In this document: positions 21,480 to 33,639 of the stretch, one piece after another
Position numbering within the stretch: the stretch's first letter is position 1
Layout: every line of letters begins with the position of its first letter
DNA from: Kappaphycus alvarezii
Lineage: Eukaryota > Rhodophyta > Florideophyceae > Gigartinales > Solieriaceae
NCBI GenBank assembly: GCA_002205965.3
Contig: NADL03000013.1
Span: forward strand, 854,301-918,300
Direction: 5' to 3'
DNA length: 64,000 nucleotides
Notes under the pieces: model-generated
Seen by the model: the letters and a program-made list of their open reading frames with translations, nothing else
Database searches by the model: none
What the model was told of the DNA's origin: nothing
Program-made: the position numbers and the translations under genes

Positions 21480-22618
21480 CTTAGCCTTATTTTACTTCTT
21501 TCTTGGCTCTGAAACGGCCGTCGGCGGGCGAACGATAAGGGACTTATTCATCAACGCGTCGATGTCCATGACATTTTCCTTGCATTGTTTCGGAAGGGCT
21601 TGGCCGTCGGCGTTCCTCTTTGCTGCGGCCACCAAATCGCGCTTTTGAGATTCCTAGACGACAGAAACGGGCTCTTAGTCATTCTTTACCCTCACTTAAA
21701 GTTCTTCTTTCGACTTCGAACTTGCTCCCGCGAATCTTACACGATGATCTCCATGTTGATGTCTTTTGGAACATAAAGATGCCTCTGGGTGTCCTTTTTC
21801 TCACGGAAGGAGCACTGAGTGTATCTATGGAGGTTTTGAGGACACTTCGTGGCACGGTGCCCCCTTCAACCACAGAAACTGCAACTAAAGTTTTCATCAA
21901 CAATACGGACAGGTCCTCCGTTCTCAAACTGCTGCTTCAAGACGAGAGACAACTCCACAAAATGTGCCGCTGGCTGGTCAATCTTGTCCTCCAGATAATG
22001 TGGCTTGAAAAAGTGCGCGCCAGGTCTCAGCAGAATCCTTCTCGAGGCGCCCAAAGGCGCTCGATACACCTCATTGTCGGTAAAGAATGCCTTTTTTCCT
22101 AGCCTAAAGTCTTCAATTGCTTCTTATATTTCTTGTAGTCCGATGGCGCCCGATAAAGGGCGAACTGAGCAAATTATAGGTGTCCCGCTCCTGCTTTTCG
22201 AAGCAAACGGAATGAAGCCGTCTCTTTGAAGCCAAACTCTTTTAAAGGACATTGGCTCGCGGCAGAGACTCTCTTGTGCCTCTAGTGTCCATTTTTGCGG
22301 CAACAGATTGGTATATCCCCTCCTCTGGTTTGACCTTCTTCGCAAACTAAGCAAGGAGCTTCTTCTTAATGATATCGTACTTCTCGGGGTCTTCGTTTTG
22401 GTACCCTTCCTGCGAAAAGGTCGTAGTAGAATGAAAGCAGCCACCTACTGATGTCACGTAACCTGGAGGGCCTTCTTGGTTTCCGTCTTTCCGCGCATAA
22501 CGACGTTCTCTAAAACGAAAAGGAAACTGGCAGCGTCGGAGGAGGGAGAATCCTCAAAGGAGAGGTAAGGGGCGTTGGAGTCGGTCATGGTGTCGTCGAG
22601 CCTTGGATGCGGTACCAT
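21480..22618 (-). pseudogene. Ty3 family 1 copy C: gag
   Basis: The start codon at about 22618 begins MVPHPRLDDTMTDSNAP, as in copy B. The frame stops after about 55 codons at the position where copies A and B continue into the capsid domain. Further pieces follow at 22124-22444 and 21866-22069. The latter ends in FSCSFCG, the first half of a zinc knuckle with correct CX2C spacing. Matching Lys/Arg-rich gag tail words appear on the minus strand at about 21.48-21.6 kb. Confidence 0.78.
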
Positions 22619-22760
22619 GAAATGCTTATAATGGTCTTTATTCTTTTCTTGTCCTATCCTAGGCCAAGCGGAACCTACTTCCCTCCATCCATGCCTGCAC
22701 GACACAGTACAGTAGATATATACTGTACCGTGCCGTGTGGCGGGTATACAGTACCTAACA

Positions 22761-23620
22761 CTACATCAGCTGGGAGATACAGTAAAATATCTACCTAGAT
22801 CGGGAAGATGGCTCGCTGAACCCACAATCTCATAACTTAAGAATTGCACTGCATCGTTAAACCTCCACCGCCCCCCTTGGCAAATTATTTACAACCTTCA
22901 TCTTCGCAGTGAGATAGCAAGCGTTTGAGGGCTTTGCAACCCTCGCACGCCCTAGCCACTGTTTTTTTGATCGATATCTCCTCTGGAAAAGAGACTAGGC
23001 TACACAATACGCGCCACACCGTGGTCGCATTGTTTGAACAAAACTATAGCTTACTATTTCCGAACTCACGATACTTCGGGATTTTCACATCAGCTCGAAC
23101 TAAAGATATCAAGAAAATTGCATTTGTACTGTACCTACACACCACCGCAGTATTTTCAACTGTACCTATGCAAAGTTAAATCATCTTGCAATAATTTAAG
23201 CTCTTAATTACTAGTGTCTATCCGCAATACTACTTTTTCATACAAAAATGTACAGTAAGTAAAATGACCATTGGGGGGGGCCATAAATATTTACTAAATT
23301 ATATACTCTAAAAAATATAATTACAGTAGACCTCTCAATAATCAAATATAGGGTACATGGGAAAGACCAATAAGTTACTGCCCACCGTATTGAGTACAGT
23401 ATGTTCAAACTAAGTGTTAACAATGGTAGCACTGTATAACGTGTATGATATGCACACTTCTAAATCATTTATCGTTATTATGTGAATTGGGCACCAAAGG
23501 AAACGCTTTTGTCCATGGTCAAGCACTGAGCAACAAAATTTAAAATTCCGGAGCTTATTCAAACCCTTAGTTATTGCAAAACAATCCGCATTATCTGGTA
23601 AGTAAGCTCATTTCCTGCAG
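22761..23620. other. AT-rich spacer, no gene
   Basis: Nothing coding was seen. It contains a G8 run at about 23272, scattered TACTGTA/TACAGTA words (23135, 23250, 23395), and an AT-rich segment at 23.2-23.5 kb. It probably includes the outer LTR part of Ty3 copy C at its left edge. Confidence 0.4.
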
Positions 23621-24665
23621 CATGAATCGTGTTGGCGCCCCTGAAAGTAGCCACCACAATACACCATGGATAGCCAACATGAATACTTCCGAATACCCAA
23701 GAGCCAAAAAATTCCAGTAGCTACGCATGCTGCAGATTCCTGCAGCGCAGGAATCGCTTCGGCGCCTTGCCAATACTGCCATAATGCAGGAAAAAGAACA
23801 ATCCAGGAACAGCAGCAACCGGCGCTAAGAGGACAGTGACGAGGAAAAAGACTCCAGCTTACCAGTTTTTGATGCGTTGTACCATTGCGGAGGGAGTTTA
23901 TCCGTCAAAAAATGACAGACTTCGACGCAGCTGACTTTCAGACCATTTGGAGCATGCCTTCCGAAACGGTAAATGGATTTTACAACGTTCGTCCTGTTCT
24001 CAAATTATCTTTATGGGGGGAAGGTGCTTCATTCATGTCATTAGTGGAATTGAAACGTGGTGGAAATTTGGATGTACTAGCGAGAATTCTTGGAATGAAG
24101 GCACCGGCTTTCGGGTTGCTAATACCAAAGTTCATCGATGGTACAAGGAAACCTGCCTCCGCGTTTTTTATTTGTAGTTTGAAAGAGCTATTAGTTTTGC
24201 AGATTTAAAGAGGGATTGAGCGAAATTTTGCAGCCACCAAACAGCACGCTATGCCACCGATGTTAAATTCTAGCAGCCAGATCGTCCAAGTGGAACATTC
24301 CAGAATGAAAGAAGTACTACAGGGGAAAATAAAAGCTGTAAGGATTCAATGTGGAGGTAAGTGAGTTACCCAATGGCAAGAAAATCAAATGTACAAAAAC
24401 TACCCTGGCTTTATTTCTGATTTGGAAAATTTCTGCGCAACATTCGATTTCATTAGTTGGCTTTAAACAGAAGGCGAGCGGACGTTATGGAGACCATTAT
24501 TTGGTTGTACAGTACCCAAGTCAATGGTGCGATTTGATGGACAAAGGGAGCCAAGGTGCAGCTGAAATTGTGCGTGCAGTTATTCCGAAGCAAAATCCTA
24601 AGAATGGATATTTAACACGAGAATGGAAACTACTGATTGCAAAATCAGCTCGGGTAGAATTATAG
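23620..24665 (+). pseudogene. PIF/Harbinger-type DDE transposase relic
   Basis: Pieces in successive frames match the layout of Harbinger-type (DDE_Tnp_4-like) transposases. A helical N-terminal domain reads RQKMTDFDAADFQTIW, ...NGFYNVRP and LKRGGNLDVLARILGMKAPA (23885-24208). A core piece reads VSELPNGKKIKC (about 24351-24390), then PGFISDLENF in another frame. The segment around the second catalytic Asp reads CDLMDKGSQGAAEIVRAVIP and KNGYLTRE (24530-24620), where DKGYQG is the family signature. It ends before the usual final ENFFGR block. Three or more frame changes and stops make it non-functional. No terminal inverted repeats were identified. Confidence 0.72.
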
Positions 24666-25120
24666 ATGAGAACTTTTTCCGGCAATTATATTTATTTTGG
24701 GGGGTCTTTGGGGAAAGTGGAAATGAAAAGAGGGGCGTTACGATGCTTTTTTAGCTTTGTGTCGCATTGAAAAATCTAGAAATTCAATTTCACGTATTTC
24801 CCGAGGATAGTGCCCTTTTATCCCTCGTTCACACCAGACTATAATGGTAGGGGAGGATATACACAGACAGAAACTAGAAACCCAGAGTTCGCATCGCAAC
24901 AGCGCATAGTATTAGCTGCTAAAGATCTCGTGTTAACGAAATTATATCGCGACATCCCGCTGTCCCGTAAATTAATCGCTGATTGGCACGTTTCGCCTTT
25001 TCTACCTCCACCTACTTGCCTCGTCATTCTGTCGCTTTCAGCACGTCCGGCTTTTGCTCTCAGATTTCCCCCTTTCCCCTTCCGCTCGCTTCGATGAAGA
25101 CTACCCAAGCTTAACTATGT
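24666..25120. other. Spacer between Harbinger relic and LINE copy 3
   Basis: No gene recognised. The stretch 24.8-25.1 kb becomes C-rich and may contain the degenerate upstream part of LINE copy 3. Confidence 0.35.
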
Positions 25121-26118
25121 TCTTCTCACCCCATTAGCTCGGTCCCAGATCACACTCCCCATCCGGTTCGGCGGGCATGTACTGCAACCTCTCACAATTA
25201 TTATAAATGCCTACTGCTCCACAAGCCTGATGGCCGCCATAAAGCACAAAGTCAATGGCCCCGACCGCCTTGATGCGTCCTTACACAGCCGCATCCACCG
25301 CTTTCCCAAGCGTGGGTTTGTCCGCCTCCTCCTGGATTGCCGTCGGCACCCAAGTTTAGAGATTGGCGCCAACCAACTCAGCTCTTTCGAGCCTGATAAC
25401 CTCGCCCACAGCACTGGCAGTCCCTTTACATGCTTAGTACGGATGTTACGAGCCACTTATTCGAGCATCTTCTGCGAGGATGACCTTTTGGACGACCATC
25501 CTATTTCCCGCGACCACAGGACGAGAACGTCCGCCAACGCGCTCGCCGCGGCTCCCTTCTTTCTCCTGGAGCCTTCGTCTTCCTCACCGCTCACCCCTTT
25601 GAGACTTCCAAGATCTCCTATGATGTGTGGTCAGTTATGCTGCGCCGCCATCTAGACCACCCGTCTACGAAGATTCTGTTGCCCCAATACGCTGGCTCCA
25701 CTGCCGTGCTCAGATAGACCCTCTAGATGATCACGACTCGATTTGCCAGTCTAGCTTCGGCATTATGCACCGCCACAACACCATTGGGAACTTCTTCACC
25801 AGACATGTCTTCAAGCCCGTTGGTCCCGTACGCCAACAAGAAGTCCGCTTCCTGATGGCCGGAACAGCTGATCGCCCCGCAAATATCCTCATCCAACTCA
25901 GCATTTCCGCCTACGGATCGCCGCCGAGCAAATACACAGCATACGATATCAAGGTTCGCTCTCCGTATGCCACTGGCATGATTCGGCATTCTGTTGGGAG
26001 AGCTGCTGGTGCTGCAGAACGCGCCGAAGCCTCGAGACTCCAGGCAGCTATGCAATGGTGGAAAAATATAAATTTGACGCTAGTACAAACTGCACTTGCG
26101 AACGATACAGTATATTAA
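25120..26118 (+). pseudogene. LINE-type retrotransposon copy 3: C-terminal coding part
   Basis: RSQITLPIRFGGHVLQPL (about 25145-25200) matches copy 1's VRQQVTLPLRYGGHGFTPLA. SYDVWSVMLRRHLD (about 25617-25660) matches copy 1's YDDVWSVMLHRN. The zinc segment is lost or unreadable. The open stretch 25627-26118 contains GNFFTRHVFKPVGPVRQQEV and the endonuclease motifs RPANILIQ and YDIKVRSPY. It then reads RAAGAAERAEASRLQ, equivalent to copy 1's helix after the endonuclease. Several shifts are present. The endonuclease D...D-x-K-type residues are kept, unlike in copy 2. Confidence 0.76.
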
Positions 26119-27112
26119 AATTCTGTCTCCAGAAATGCCTTCATTACAATACCAAGCTATATTAAATATTTGTTATGTCGCATTGTTTGCCCTGTAATTC
26201 AATGTGGTTTGGGAGACATCGGTTTTTTGGGAAATGACTAACTTCATAATGTGTGTGTATTGTAGTAATGTCCAATTGCTGCGATCCGAATAGAATGCCA
26301 GTCCCACGTATGCACGGACTTTAATTTTGTGCATCTCTTCGAGTATTGTAATATCGGGGAGTCTTTCGATAAGAGGACTAGTAAAGAAGCGCTCAATGAG
26401 GTACATTGACTCAAAAATCAAAAGCTTTCAAGTGGAATAAAGTACTTCGTACCCTTACTAGCGCTAAAGATGATGACAAAAAAATAATTAGTACCAAATA
26501 TCGCTAGTTATACTCGATATAGAATTGGAAATGTACCTCTGTGGTTCTCTCGAAATCTGTAGGACTACCAGTGGTTACAAAAGCTAACTTTTCTTGATTC
26601 CCAGTTTTCAGTAGATTCAAGAAAGAAAAGTGAAATTCCATTTCCGGTATAGATTTCATTCAACTTTGTACAGTGTACCAACGTGGGTCGTGATTTTCAT
26701 TCATTATAATGAATGAAATGTTAAGGTTGAATAAGAATAATTGATTTCGGCAGTCCAAATGCCAGTTTTAACTGAGATTATCGACGATTCTCGAATATTT
26801 CTCCATTTATTTATTATAGAATTTTCATTGTTCTTTGAAACAGATTAAAATATGTTAGAACCCGATGGCTGACATGGCCGATATTTGTGGTAAATCCATC
26901 AATAATTTCTAGAATTCAGGAGCCTTCAAAGATGTAAAGTGGTCTTTGATTTGCGTCGGCCCATGCCGTGCACAATCGAGCTGAACCTGATTTGTTTACA
27001 TTTTGAGTAAAATCTTTCTGAAAGCCGAGATTTGTCAGGCTTGAGATGAATGCGGAACCTGACCTGTATTTTTCGAACGACATAGATATGTGAGTATTCC
27101 TGTTTTTGATGA

Positions 27113-27643
27113 TTATAAGACTCCGTATATTTGTGGTTCCTTTTCAAAGGCAACTATTTTCACAAAAATACGACATAACAATTTCTGCGTTTTCGGCTCA
27201 TCTATTTTGTATACTTTTTCTAACAGCACAAAATATAAAACTGAATTCGTACGATAGGGAACTATTTTAGCACTTGCTGTTTGTTGGGCATACCGCGCAA
27301 ATGGAGAGATATCTGGGCCTTTCCTCATGACCGAAGGGGGTGGCAGTTGCACCTGAAACTCTGAATACTCATTTTTATCTACAGAGCTCATTTTTTGGCT
27401 GCAAGAGAAAGTGATTTTTGGTAGATATCGGAATGCCTTGTGTTGACTGTTCTGAGGTATTTTTACAATAAAATTTGGCTCTTTGAATTGATGCTTCGAA
27501 AAATTTCGTTTGGGTAATAATTGAGAATAGGTAAGATTATGTCCTACAAATGGTATCAGCTGTGGTGACAGGATAGAAAAATTATGATTTTTCGGTCTTG
27601 GAATTCTTAAATTGGATAAAGTTGAATATAAATTCGTATACAA
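27113..27643 (-). other. Unrecognised 176-codon ORF
   Basis: This open stretch lies in AT-rich DNA. The second half (MSSVDKNEYSEFQV, then SPFARYAQQTASAK) is the more protein-like part. The first half looks like translated AT-rich sequence. There is no domain, signal peptide or clear membrane segment. It may be chance, and I do not recognise it. Confidence 0.2.
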
Positions 27644-29364
27644 TAAGAACTATTTTGAAGTAATAATTCCCCAATGTCATTATTCTATACTCAGCTAATT
27701 AATTCACAACGATAATAATAATGACTATTGAGAGTCTAAGTAAAATACTTAATAACATTAAGCCCGGATGATTGTATTTCACTTAAGTCATTAATTAGCT
27801 TAAGAATTCAGGTAGCCGTTAATTATTTTATGACTGACATTCATTAATGTTTACAACTAATGAAATTAATTAATTATATTGTTACTTCCCATTAAAACGT
27901 ATGGAATAAATTATTAATCGCTCTAAATTAGTTCTATTATTTTGAATCCACGAAAATTTAATTTTGATGTATTTGAGACTCTGTGGCCAGTAATTACGGC
28001 CTAACACTAATCATAATGTATCCATACAGATTCAAGGAGCATCAATTGGCCATTCAGGGCATCATATTGTACGCTACAGTATCTTGGCCCAATGTGTCCC
28101 ATGTTCCGGACAAAACTGCCAAATACTTGATTGGACCGAATTTAAATTATGAGAAATTATATTACTATGAAACATATAATATACTATGAAGCGTTTCCAT
28201 CTTACAGTAAACCATTTTCCGTGTCATGGGTAGAACAGTAATTTACATAGAAGGAAAATACTTCTTTATATTTTTTAGCCTTCAAAAGTTTGGGTCAATT
28301 GAGGAAACTGATGGTAATAATACATATTCAAAGTCTTGAGGTAATTGAGTCAATTGATGGTAATAATGTTTATCATGAATTTGCGACAGTTCCAAAAAAA
28401 CTGTGTGATTATTTTGAAGCGCTTATGTGGCCGAAGCTTACAATTTTAGAAACAAACACATGCCGTTGCCTCCATTACAACTGTGAAATGCACCTGAAAT
28501 AATTTTGATAACATGCTACATCATAACTCAATGATTTTCATGGAATTGTTCACTACCCCCAGTGCTTGAAGCTATTCAAAAAGAAGAGCAAATGGGTGGA
28601 TAAAAAATGAGTTTCGAATGGTTTTCTTTAAATATCATACTATATTTGCAATATTATACTTTTTCTATAGAGAGGAATAATACGCAGAAATTTTGTCTCC
28701 TTTCAAAAAATGAAGAAGTGTGAGATTAGAAATGTCTCGGTCTGAATAATTATATCTTTGCATGAATTAATCCCTTCCATAATTTTGAAAACCTTCGAGT
28801 GGTCTCCAAACTAACTTCAATAGTGACCAGTGGGATTTTAGTGTTCAAAATGGCTTCTTTTTGCTCGTCTTACCTAAAATCTTCAAGATGAAGGGGCATA
28901 ACAATCGCATTTTAGTCATTTATCACTTTTGGCGAGGAATTGGCGCTGTTCCCTGGAATATAAACAAACCTGAGCCTTCATTCCTCCATCAACCCCACCT
29001 GACTCAATAAAGTTTCGCGTGAGTAATTTTATAGATCTCTCGTCGCAAGACTTGATGTCCACACAAGGTGAGGAAAGTTTAATAAAGGGGCTAAAGTCGA
29101 TAATTATCGACCTACATTTATTAAAGCTATTGTCAATCCTTTGAAGGTGCTCTACAGCATATAAGTAAATCCCAACGGGGACGGTCCATAGAATAGACAG
29201 GCACTGATTTCTGAGCTGTGTAATGAGATGCTATCAAATTAGATCGAAATTTTCTTGCTCTGTTGGACCTTTTTTCTTCTTTGCTTTTACAGCACTTGTA
29301 TACAAAATAAATTGCTTTCCATAATCAAGCAATACGGCATGGATATGAAATTACTCAGTTCTTC

Positions 29365-29546
29365 GAGCTCAATAAGGCCTTTGAATTGAAAAAAGTACAA
29401 AATAATGGAATGGTCCTATCCTAGATATCCAGTTATCTCAACATCGCACTTGTTCGAGCCCAAATAAGCCCTTTGAATTGATGAAAGTACACAACAATGG
29501 AATGGTCCTATCCTAGATATTCAGTTATCTCAACACCGAAATTCCA
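29365..29546 (+). repeat. 91-bp direct tandem duplication
   Basis: Two adjacent units start at 29365 and 29456. Both run from GAGCTCAATAAGGCCTTTGA / GAGCCCAAATAAGCCCTTTG through AATGGAATGGTCCTATCCTA to AGTTATCTCAACA, with about ten differences. No coding role is apparent. Confidence 0.88.
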
Positions 29547-30539
29547 TTGGAATTGATAAAATCGTTCGATTCACCCATTAATTGTTCTGAGCTAATCTGG
29601 TCTTACTTGGAAGGGACATATTTTTATGCTTCCAAAATCGATCTGAAATCATCAAATACGAGCGGATTTGTGCAAACTCATTTGCACGGGTGATATAACT
29701 AATGCTCAGGGTAAAAAAATCTTGTTTATCTGAAAGCATCATACTTAAAATGCTTAGATCTTTTCCATAAATTTTCACCAATGCCGCAAAAAAATATCTA
29801 GTGGATCATAAAACCCTTCTATCAATGTAAATAACTCATAACTATATGAGATTGTATCTGACATACCCTAGCGCAGCGGTTTTCCCTTTTCAAATGATTT
29901 GAACCATTTGCCGTCCATCTTTGAATATAAAAACCCCTGGAACACCTCAAATCTATCTTTTGATTCCTGATGATTACATTATAGGAACTTAAAGAGCTTC
30001 ATTGAACCCAAACGTCACATTCACGACATTGAATCCCATCTTAATTAATCCATTTTTTGTCCCAAATCGTCATACACATAAGCTAGCCGACCGAAATCTA
30101 TGGTAATTTCTTTACTATCCGGTGTTTCTCTTCGCTTAGCATTTATTGAGTCCCTAAAGAACTTAAAATATGCTACTTTCACTAAATTCGTCACCAAAAT
30201 TGCGGCGAAGGCACTGATGAAAATGAAATCACGTTTTCACAAATTCCTAGAGTACGTTAGCATAAGCAGGACCCTAATATTACTTTCCCAGTGCATACTA
30301 ATTTCTTAAAAATTATTATTAAGGCAAATAGATATTTAGTTGATCTTTGGAAGCTAATAAGTATACTAAGATGAAAGATCATAAGGGCTCCGATAAAATT
30401 CCTGATGGCACTAGCAGCCATAATATCTTCAACGTGTTCTTTACATTCGGAATCATCAACAGGGACCGAATGAAGCCCCTCGACCAAATATGTCGAAATC
30501 ATGCTCTTCATCTTTCCAGTATACAGAAAGGCCAAACTT

Positions 30540-30660
30540 TGATAGAGGGAAGGAGAAGATGGAGCAAGGGAGAGATATAAGGAAGGAATGAAAGAAGTAG
30601 AGTGAAAGAGAGTGAGAGAAGGAAGGAGTGAGAGACCAATAAATAGAGTTGAGAGGAGAT
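30540..30660 (+). repeat. Purine-rich low-complexity tract
   Basis: About 120 bases are almost entirely A and G (GGAAGGAG, GAGAGAAGGAAGG words) on the plus strand. It is a simple low-complexity tract with no gene. Confidence 0.7.
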
Positions 30661-30990
30661 AAATTGGTGAGGATATTTACTTCGAGAGGAGGAGGGAGAC
30701 CGGGCCTTATATAAACCTCGAGGCGAGGCCACTGGTGGTTCCGGAAGATCGGAGGTTTCCAGAAGCCTTTTAGACGACGGTGAGAGGCCAAGCCTAAACC
30801 TGCTTGAGATGATCTAAAGAATATCAGCTCAAGCTTACAGTACTGTACTGTGCAAAAGCGTAACGGTAAATTTCTATATTGTACAGTAAAACACAGTAAC
30901 AGAAGTCTGTAAGCCTCTTTGCTAGCTGTGAGCTGTCAGCAAAGGAGACAGAAAGTAATTAAACTAGGAAGTCCCCTCAAACTACAACTG

Positions 30991-31011
30991 ATAACAATAG
31001 CGCTCCCTCCA
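30991..31011 (-). promoter_or_regulatory. Polypurine tract and start of 3' LTR of copia element 2 (putative)
   Basis: On the minus strand, ATGGAGGGAGCGC (31011-30999) is followed by TGTTATCAG (from 30996). A purine tract directly before a TGTT... start is the expected structure at the 3' LTR of a copia element. It lies just after the end of the pol coding sequence. The LTR could not be confirmed by a second copy. Confidence 0.45.
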
Positions 31012-31059
31012 TATGAAAAAAAATGCAAAATTAATTGGGAGAGCTAGGAGTGACGGTGA

Positions 31060-31670
31060 CCAACTCACGTCGAGACTTCAAAAACTTGACTCGAAGCACA
31101 GGATTTCTCAGAATATCGGAAACTTGAACTTCGGTTCGGCAATGAGATATCCAGATCTACTTTCCGGCTAACGCCTCACTAATGAAGTGGTACCGATCAT
31201 CAATATGCTTATTTCTCTCTTTGATGGACTGCTTTTTGGCAGAGCTAGTCAATACTGAGTTGCCGACGAAGATTGAAATCGGTGTGGGATATTTGCACCT
31301 ATAACCTCACACAGGAGATTGGAGAGCCAAATGGCTTCCTCAGAAGAAGTGTAGAGCGAAATATATTCTGCTTCACAGGAAGATAGCGCGCCATATCCTT
31401 GCTTCCTGGAGCGCTATGATATAGGTCCTCCAGATATCATGAAGACAAAAGTATCGGTTGATTTGCGAGTTGAGCGACAGACTGCCCAAACTAGTCGCTG
31501 TAACCGACAATCGTAGCAGCGGAAGAGGGTCAGTAACAAATACCAAGATTCATGGCTCCCTTGAGGTAGCGATACAATCGCTTCACCGCTTACGAGTGAC
31601 TCAACTGAGGCATTTCGCAGTGCTGTGAAACTTTTCCAACTGCACAACCAATGTCTGGACGAGTGCATAT
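31060..31670 (-). pseudogene. Copia element 2: RNase H and pol C-terminus
   Basis: Readable minus-strand blocks are CRSTRKSTDTFVFMISGGPI, then a stop where Trp is expected, then RSRKQGYGALSSCEAEYISL (about 31350-31470). HFISEALAGK and VQVSDILRNPVL (about 31080-31190) follow. These are the standard terminal blocks of copia pol: the ALSS-EAEY active-site segment, and the block that is usually ADILTKPL near the C-terminus. Frames change several times. Confidence 0.82.
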
Positions 31671-31799
31671 CATTAGATACATGACGCTTCCAATTGCAGA
31701 GCGATACAGTGTCGACGAAGGAAGTTTACAGTCCTTTTACTCGGTTTTTCACTATACGAAATCACCATAGGAGTGTCTACGGGCTTTGAGTCACTCATT

Positions 31800-32568
31800 T
31801 TGAGCCTTTAGAGTTTCGTTTTCCTATAAAATGCCTGAGAAAGGTGCAAAGTCCTTTTTACACATGGTCGGACAACTTAATTCCCCAGAAACGCTTTGAT
31901 TGGACCAAGATATTTCATCTTAAAGCGTTTCTTCAACTCAGTTTTGATTCTTTCCAATCCAGCTCTATTGGATACTTCAATCAAGATATAATCGTCGTAT
32001 CGAACAATTATTGAAACCTAGTTACCATGAATAGACACATAAAGGCGTATTTCATGTAGATTTCTTTCGAATCGAAGATTTGAAGTTAAAACTCGCGTGT
32101 ATTTTGGCATACCATTGACGTGGGGCCTGCCTAAGCCCGTGCAATCCTGATCAAGTCTTTTAGAAATCTACAAACTTGATCAGGATTGCTTGCATCACTA
32201 AAGCAGGATGGAACTTCCATATATATCTCCTCCTCCAAATCTACATTAAGGAATGAAGTCATCAAGTCCATTTGATCACATTCGAGGTCGAGGATATTTA
32301 TCAAACAAAGAATCAAGCGGACAACAGACAGACAAACACAAGGAGCATACGTGTCGTTGTACTCCAATCCAGGGACCTGTCTAATCTCCTTGGCAATGAT
32401 GCGGACTTCTGGGCCAACATCCGGTTTCAAGTGGGAAACGTAGCGACAAGGAATTAACTGCATTCCTAGTTTCCTTGCACCGAGTTTGTAAGTTCCATTT
32501 TTTCGAATGGGTCTTCTTCCTTCTTGATTCCAGGCATCCAGAATCAATGTTCTCGCGAGAATTAGCAT
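31800..32568 (-). pseudogene. Copia element 2: reverse transcriptase
   Basis: The 145-codon stretch 32131-32568 holds the conserved N-terminal RT blocks: NGTYKLGARKLG, RIIAKEIRQVPGLEYNDTYA, then VRLILCLINILDLECDQMDL with the first catalytic Asp, and TSFLNVDLEEEIYMEVP. This is the RVT_2 pattern of copia elements. The remaining part with the YVDD box lies further along (about 31.8-32.1 kb) and is too mutated to read with confidence. Confidence 0.87.
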
Positions 32569-33032
32569 CTATGTACGAAGCAGAGACGCCGACGGAGTTC
32601 AATGCAGTGTCAGCAATAAGATATACATCTTCTGTGGGGCTAGGAAACCCCCACTTATTTGGCTTCCTGTATAATATAGATGAGCGACGAGGGGTGACTG
32701 CACAGGAGTCATCCTGAAGTGAAGGATGATTGTCATTTTCCGGGGACACGTCTACTTCTTCAGTATCTTGCGCTGCAGGGAACTATGTTGAAATTTCTTC
32801 CACTGAGGACTTGTCGTCAACTGGGAAATGGTAATTTCCGGAATACTTTTCGAGATTTTCTGTAGTACATTGAACTTCTGAAATTCCAGACTTATTGAAT
32901 ATTTAGTCTCGAGATGCAACCATTTTCTCTTCCTTGATATCCCAAAGCTTGTAATCTTTACTTTTCAAGGACTAACTCATCATAAGGGTTTTCCTTGACC
33001 TCGGATCCAGCTTTTTAGGGTCTCTTCTAGGA

Positions 33033-33480
33033 CTACATAACAGCGTTGTGATCCGAATACTCGCAGATGCAATACATTTGGAATTGTCCCGTTCCAAAGA
33101 AAATATAGGGTAGAGTTGTCTGTAGAGCGCTGGAGGTTATTCTGTTCAGTACATAAACAGCGGTGGAGAGATACTCTGCCCAGAAGTGTTTGCCAAGATT
33201 CTCATGATGAAACATCGAGCGGAAAATGTTGAGATGTGTACGATTCATTCGTTCATCAACACCATTTTGCCGAGGCGTGTGTGATGGTGTGAGTTGATGT
33301 TGAATAACTTCTCAGTCGAAGAAACCCTTGAAAGCGGGAGAGAGATACTACCCACCATTGTCAGATCGCAACGCTTTGAGGAGGAGATGGTCTTCTTCAG
33401 GAGCGGGATTTTTGTTATGAAATTGATGAACGTGAAGTTCCCTTAGAGATAGACCAGTATGTTTTTCTGCGAGTGCCCTG
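33033..33480 (-). pseudogene. Copia element 2: integrase
   Basis: LRSDNGG at about 33348-33368 carries the second catalytic Asp. RTHLNIFRSMFHHENLGKHF with WAEYLSTAVYVLNRI (33033-33248) is the typical segment after the catalytic Glu of copia integrases. The two pieces are in different frames and the Glu region between them is disrupted. Confidence 0.83.
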
Positions 33481-33639
33481 TACTTTTGAAACATTCCAGA
33501 ACCTTTGACTTTTGCATCAAAGTGTAGCTCATATGTAGTGGTCGGCAACAAATGATTCAAAAAACCTTGCGCAGGCAAGCGAAGGAGTCTCGACAGGTCT
33601 CGAAAATTTTGAGTGAACCAACTTAAGGAGATTTGTAGA

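Larger units (their letters stand above)
18160..22760 (-). mobile_element. Ty3/gypsy retrotransposon, family 1, copy C
   Basis: Gag, protease, RT, RNase H and integrase are readable in order on the minus strand, matching copies A and B domain by domain. The leader ahead of gag (22.62-22.80 kb) has the same palindrome-rich words as copy B. It carries many stops and shifts, and the protease has lost its catalytic-loop Gly. In contrast to copy B, the integrase third catalytic residue is kept (NGRAERIVG). Confidence 0.87.
26119..30830. other. AT-rich region without recognised genes
   Basis: This stretch of nearly 5 kb is AT-rich and holds only short random-looking ORFs. The longest is 176 codons at 27113-27643 (listed separately). 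It includes a 91-bp tandem duplication (29365-29546), a local near-duplication with GATGGTAATAAT at about 28310 and 28358, and a purine-rich tract at 30540-30660. Heavily mutated old repeats are possible but cannot be read. Confidence 0.5.

Noticed and set aside
29560..29600. TTCGATTC word as a tRNA T-arm
   Set aside because: No D-arm, anticodon arm or acceptor pairing could be built around it.
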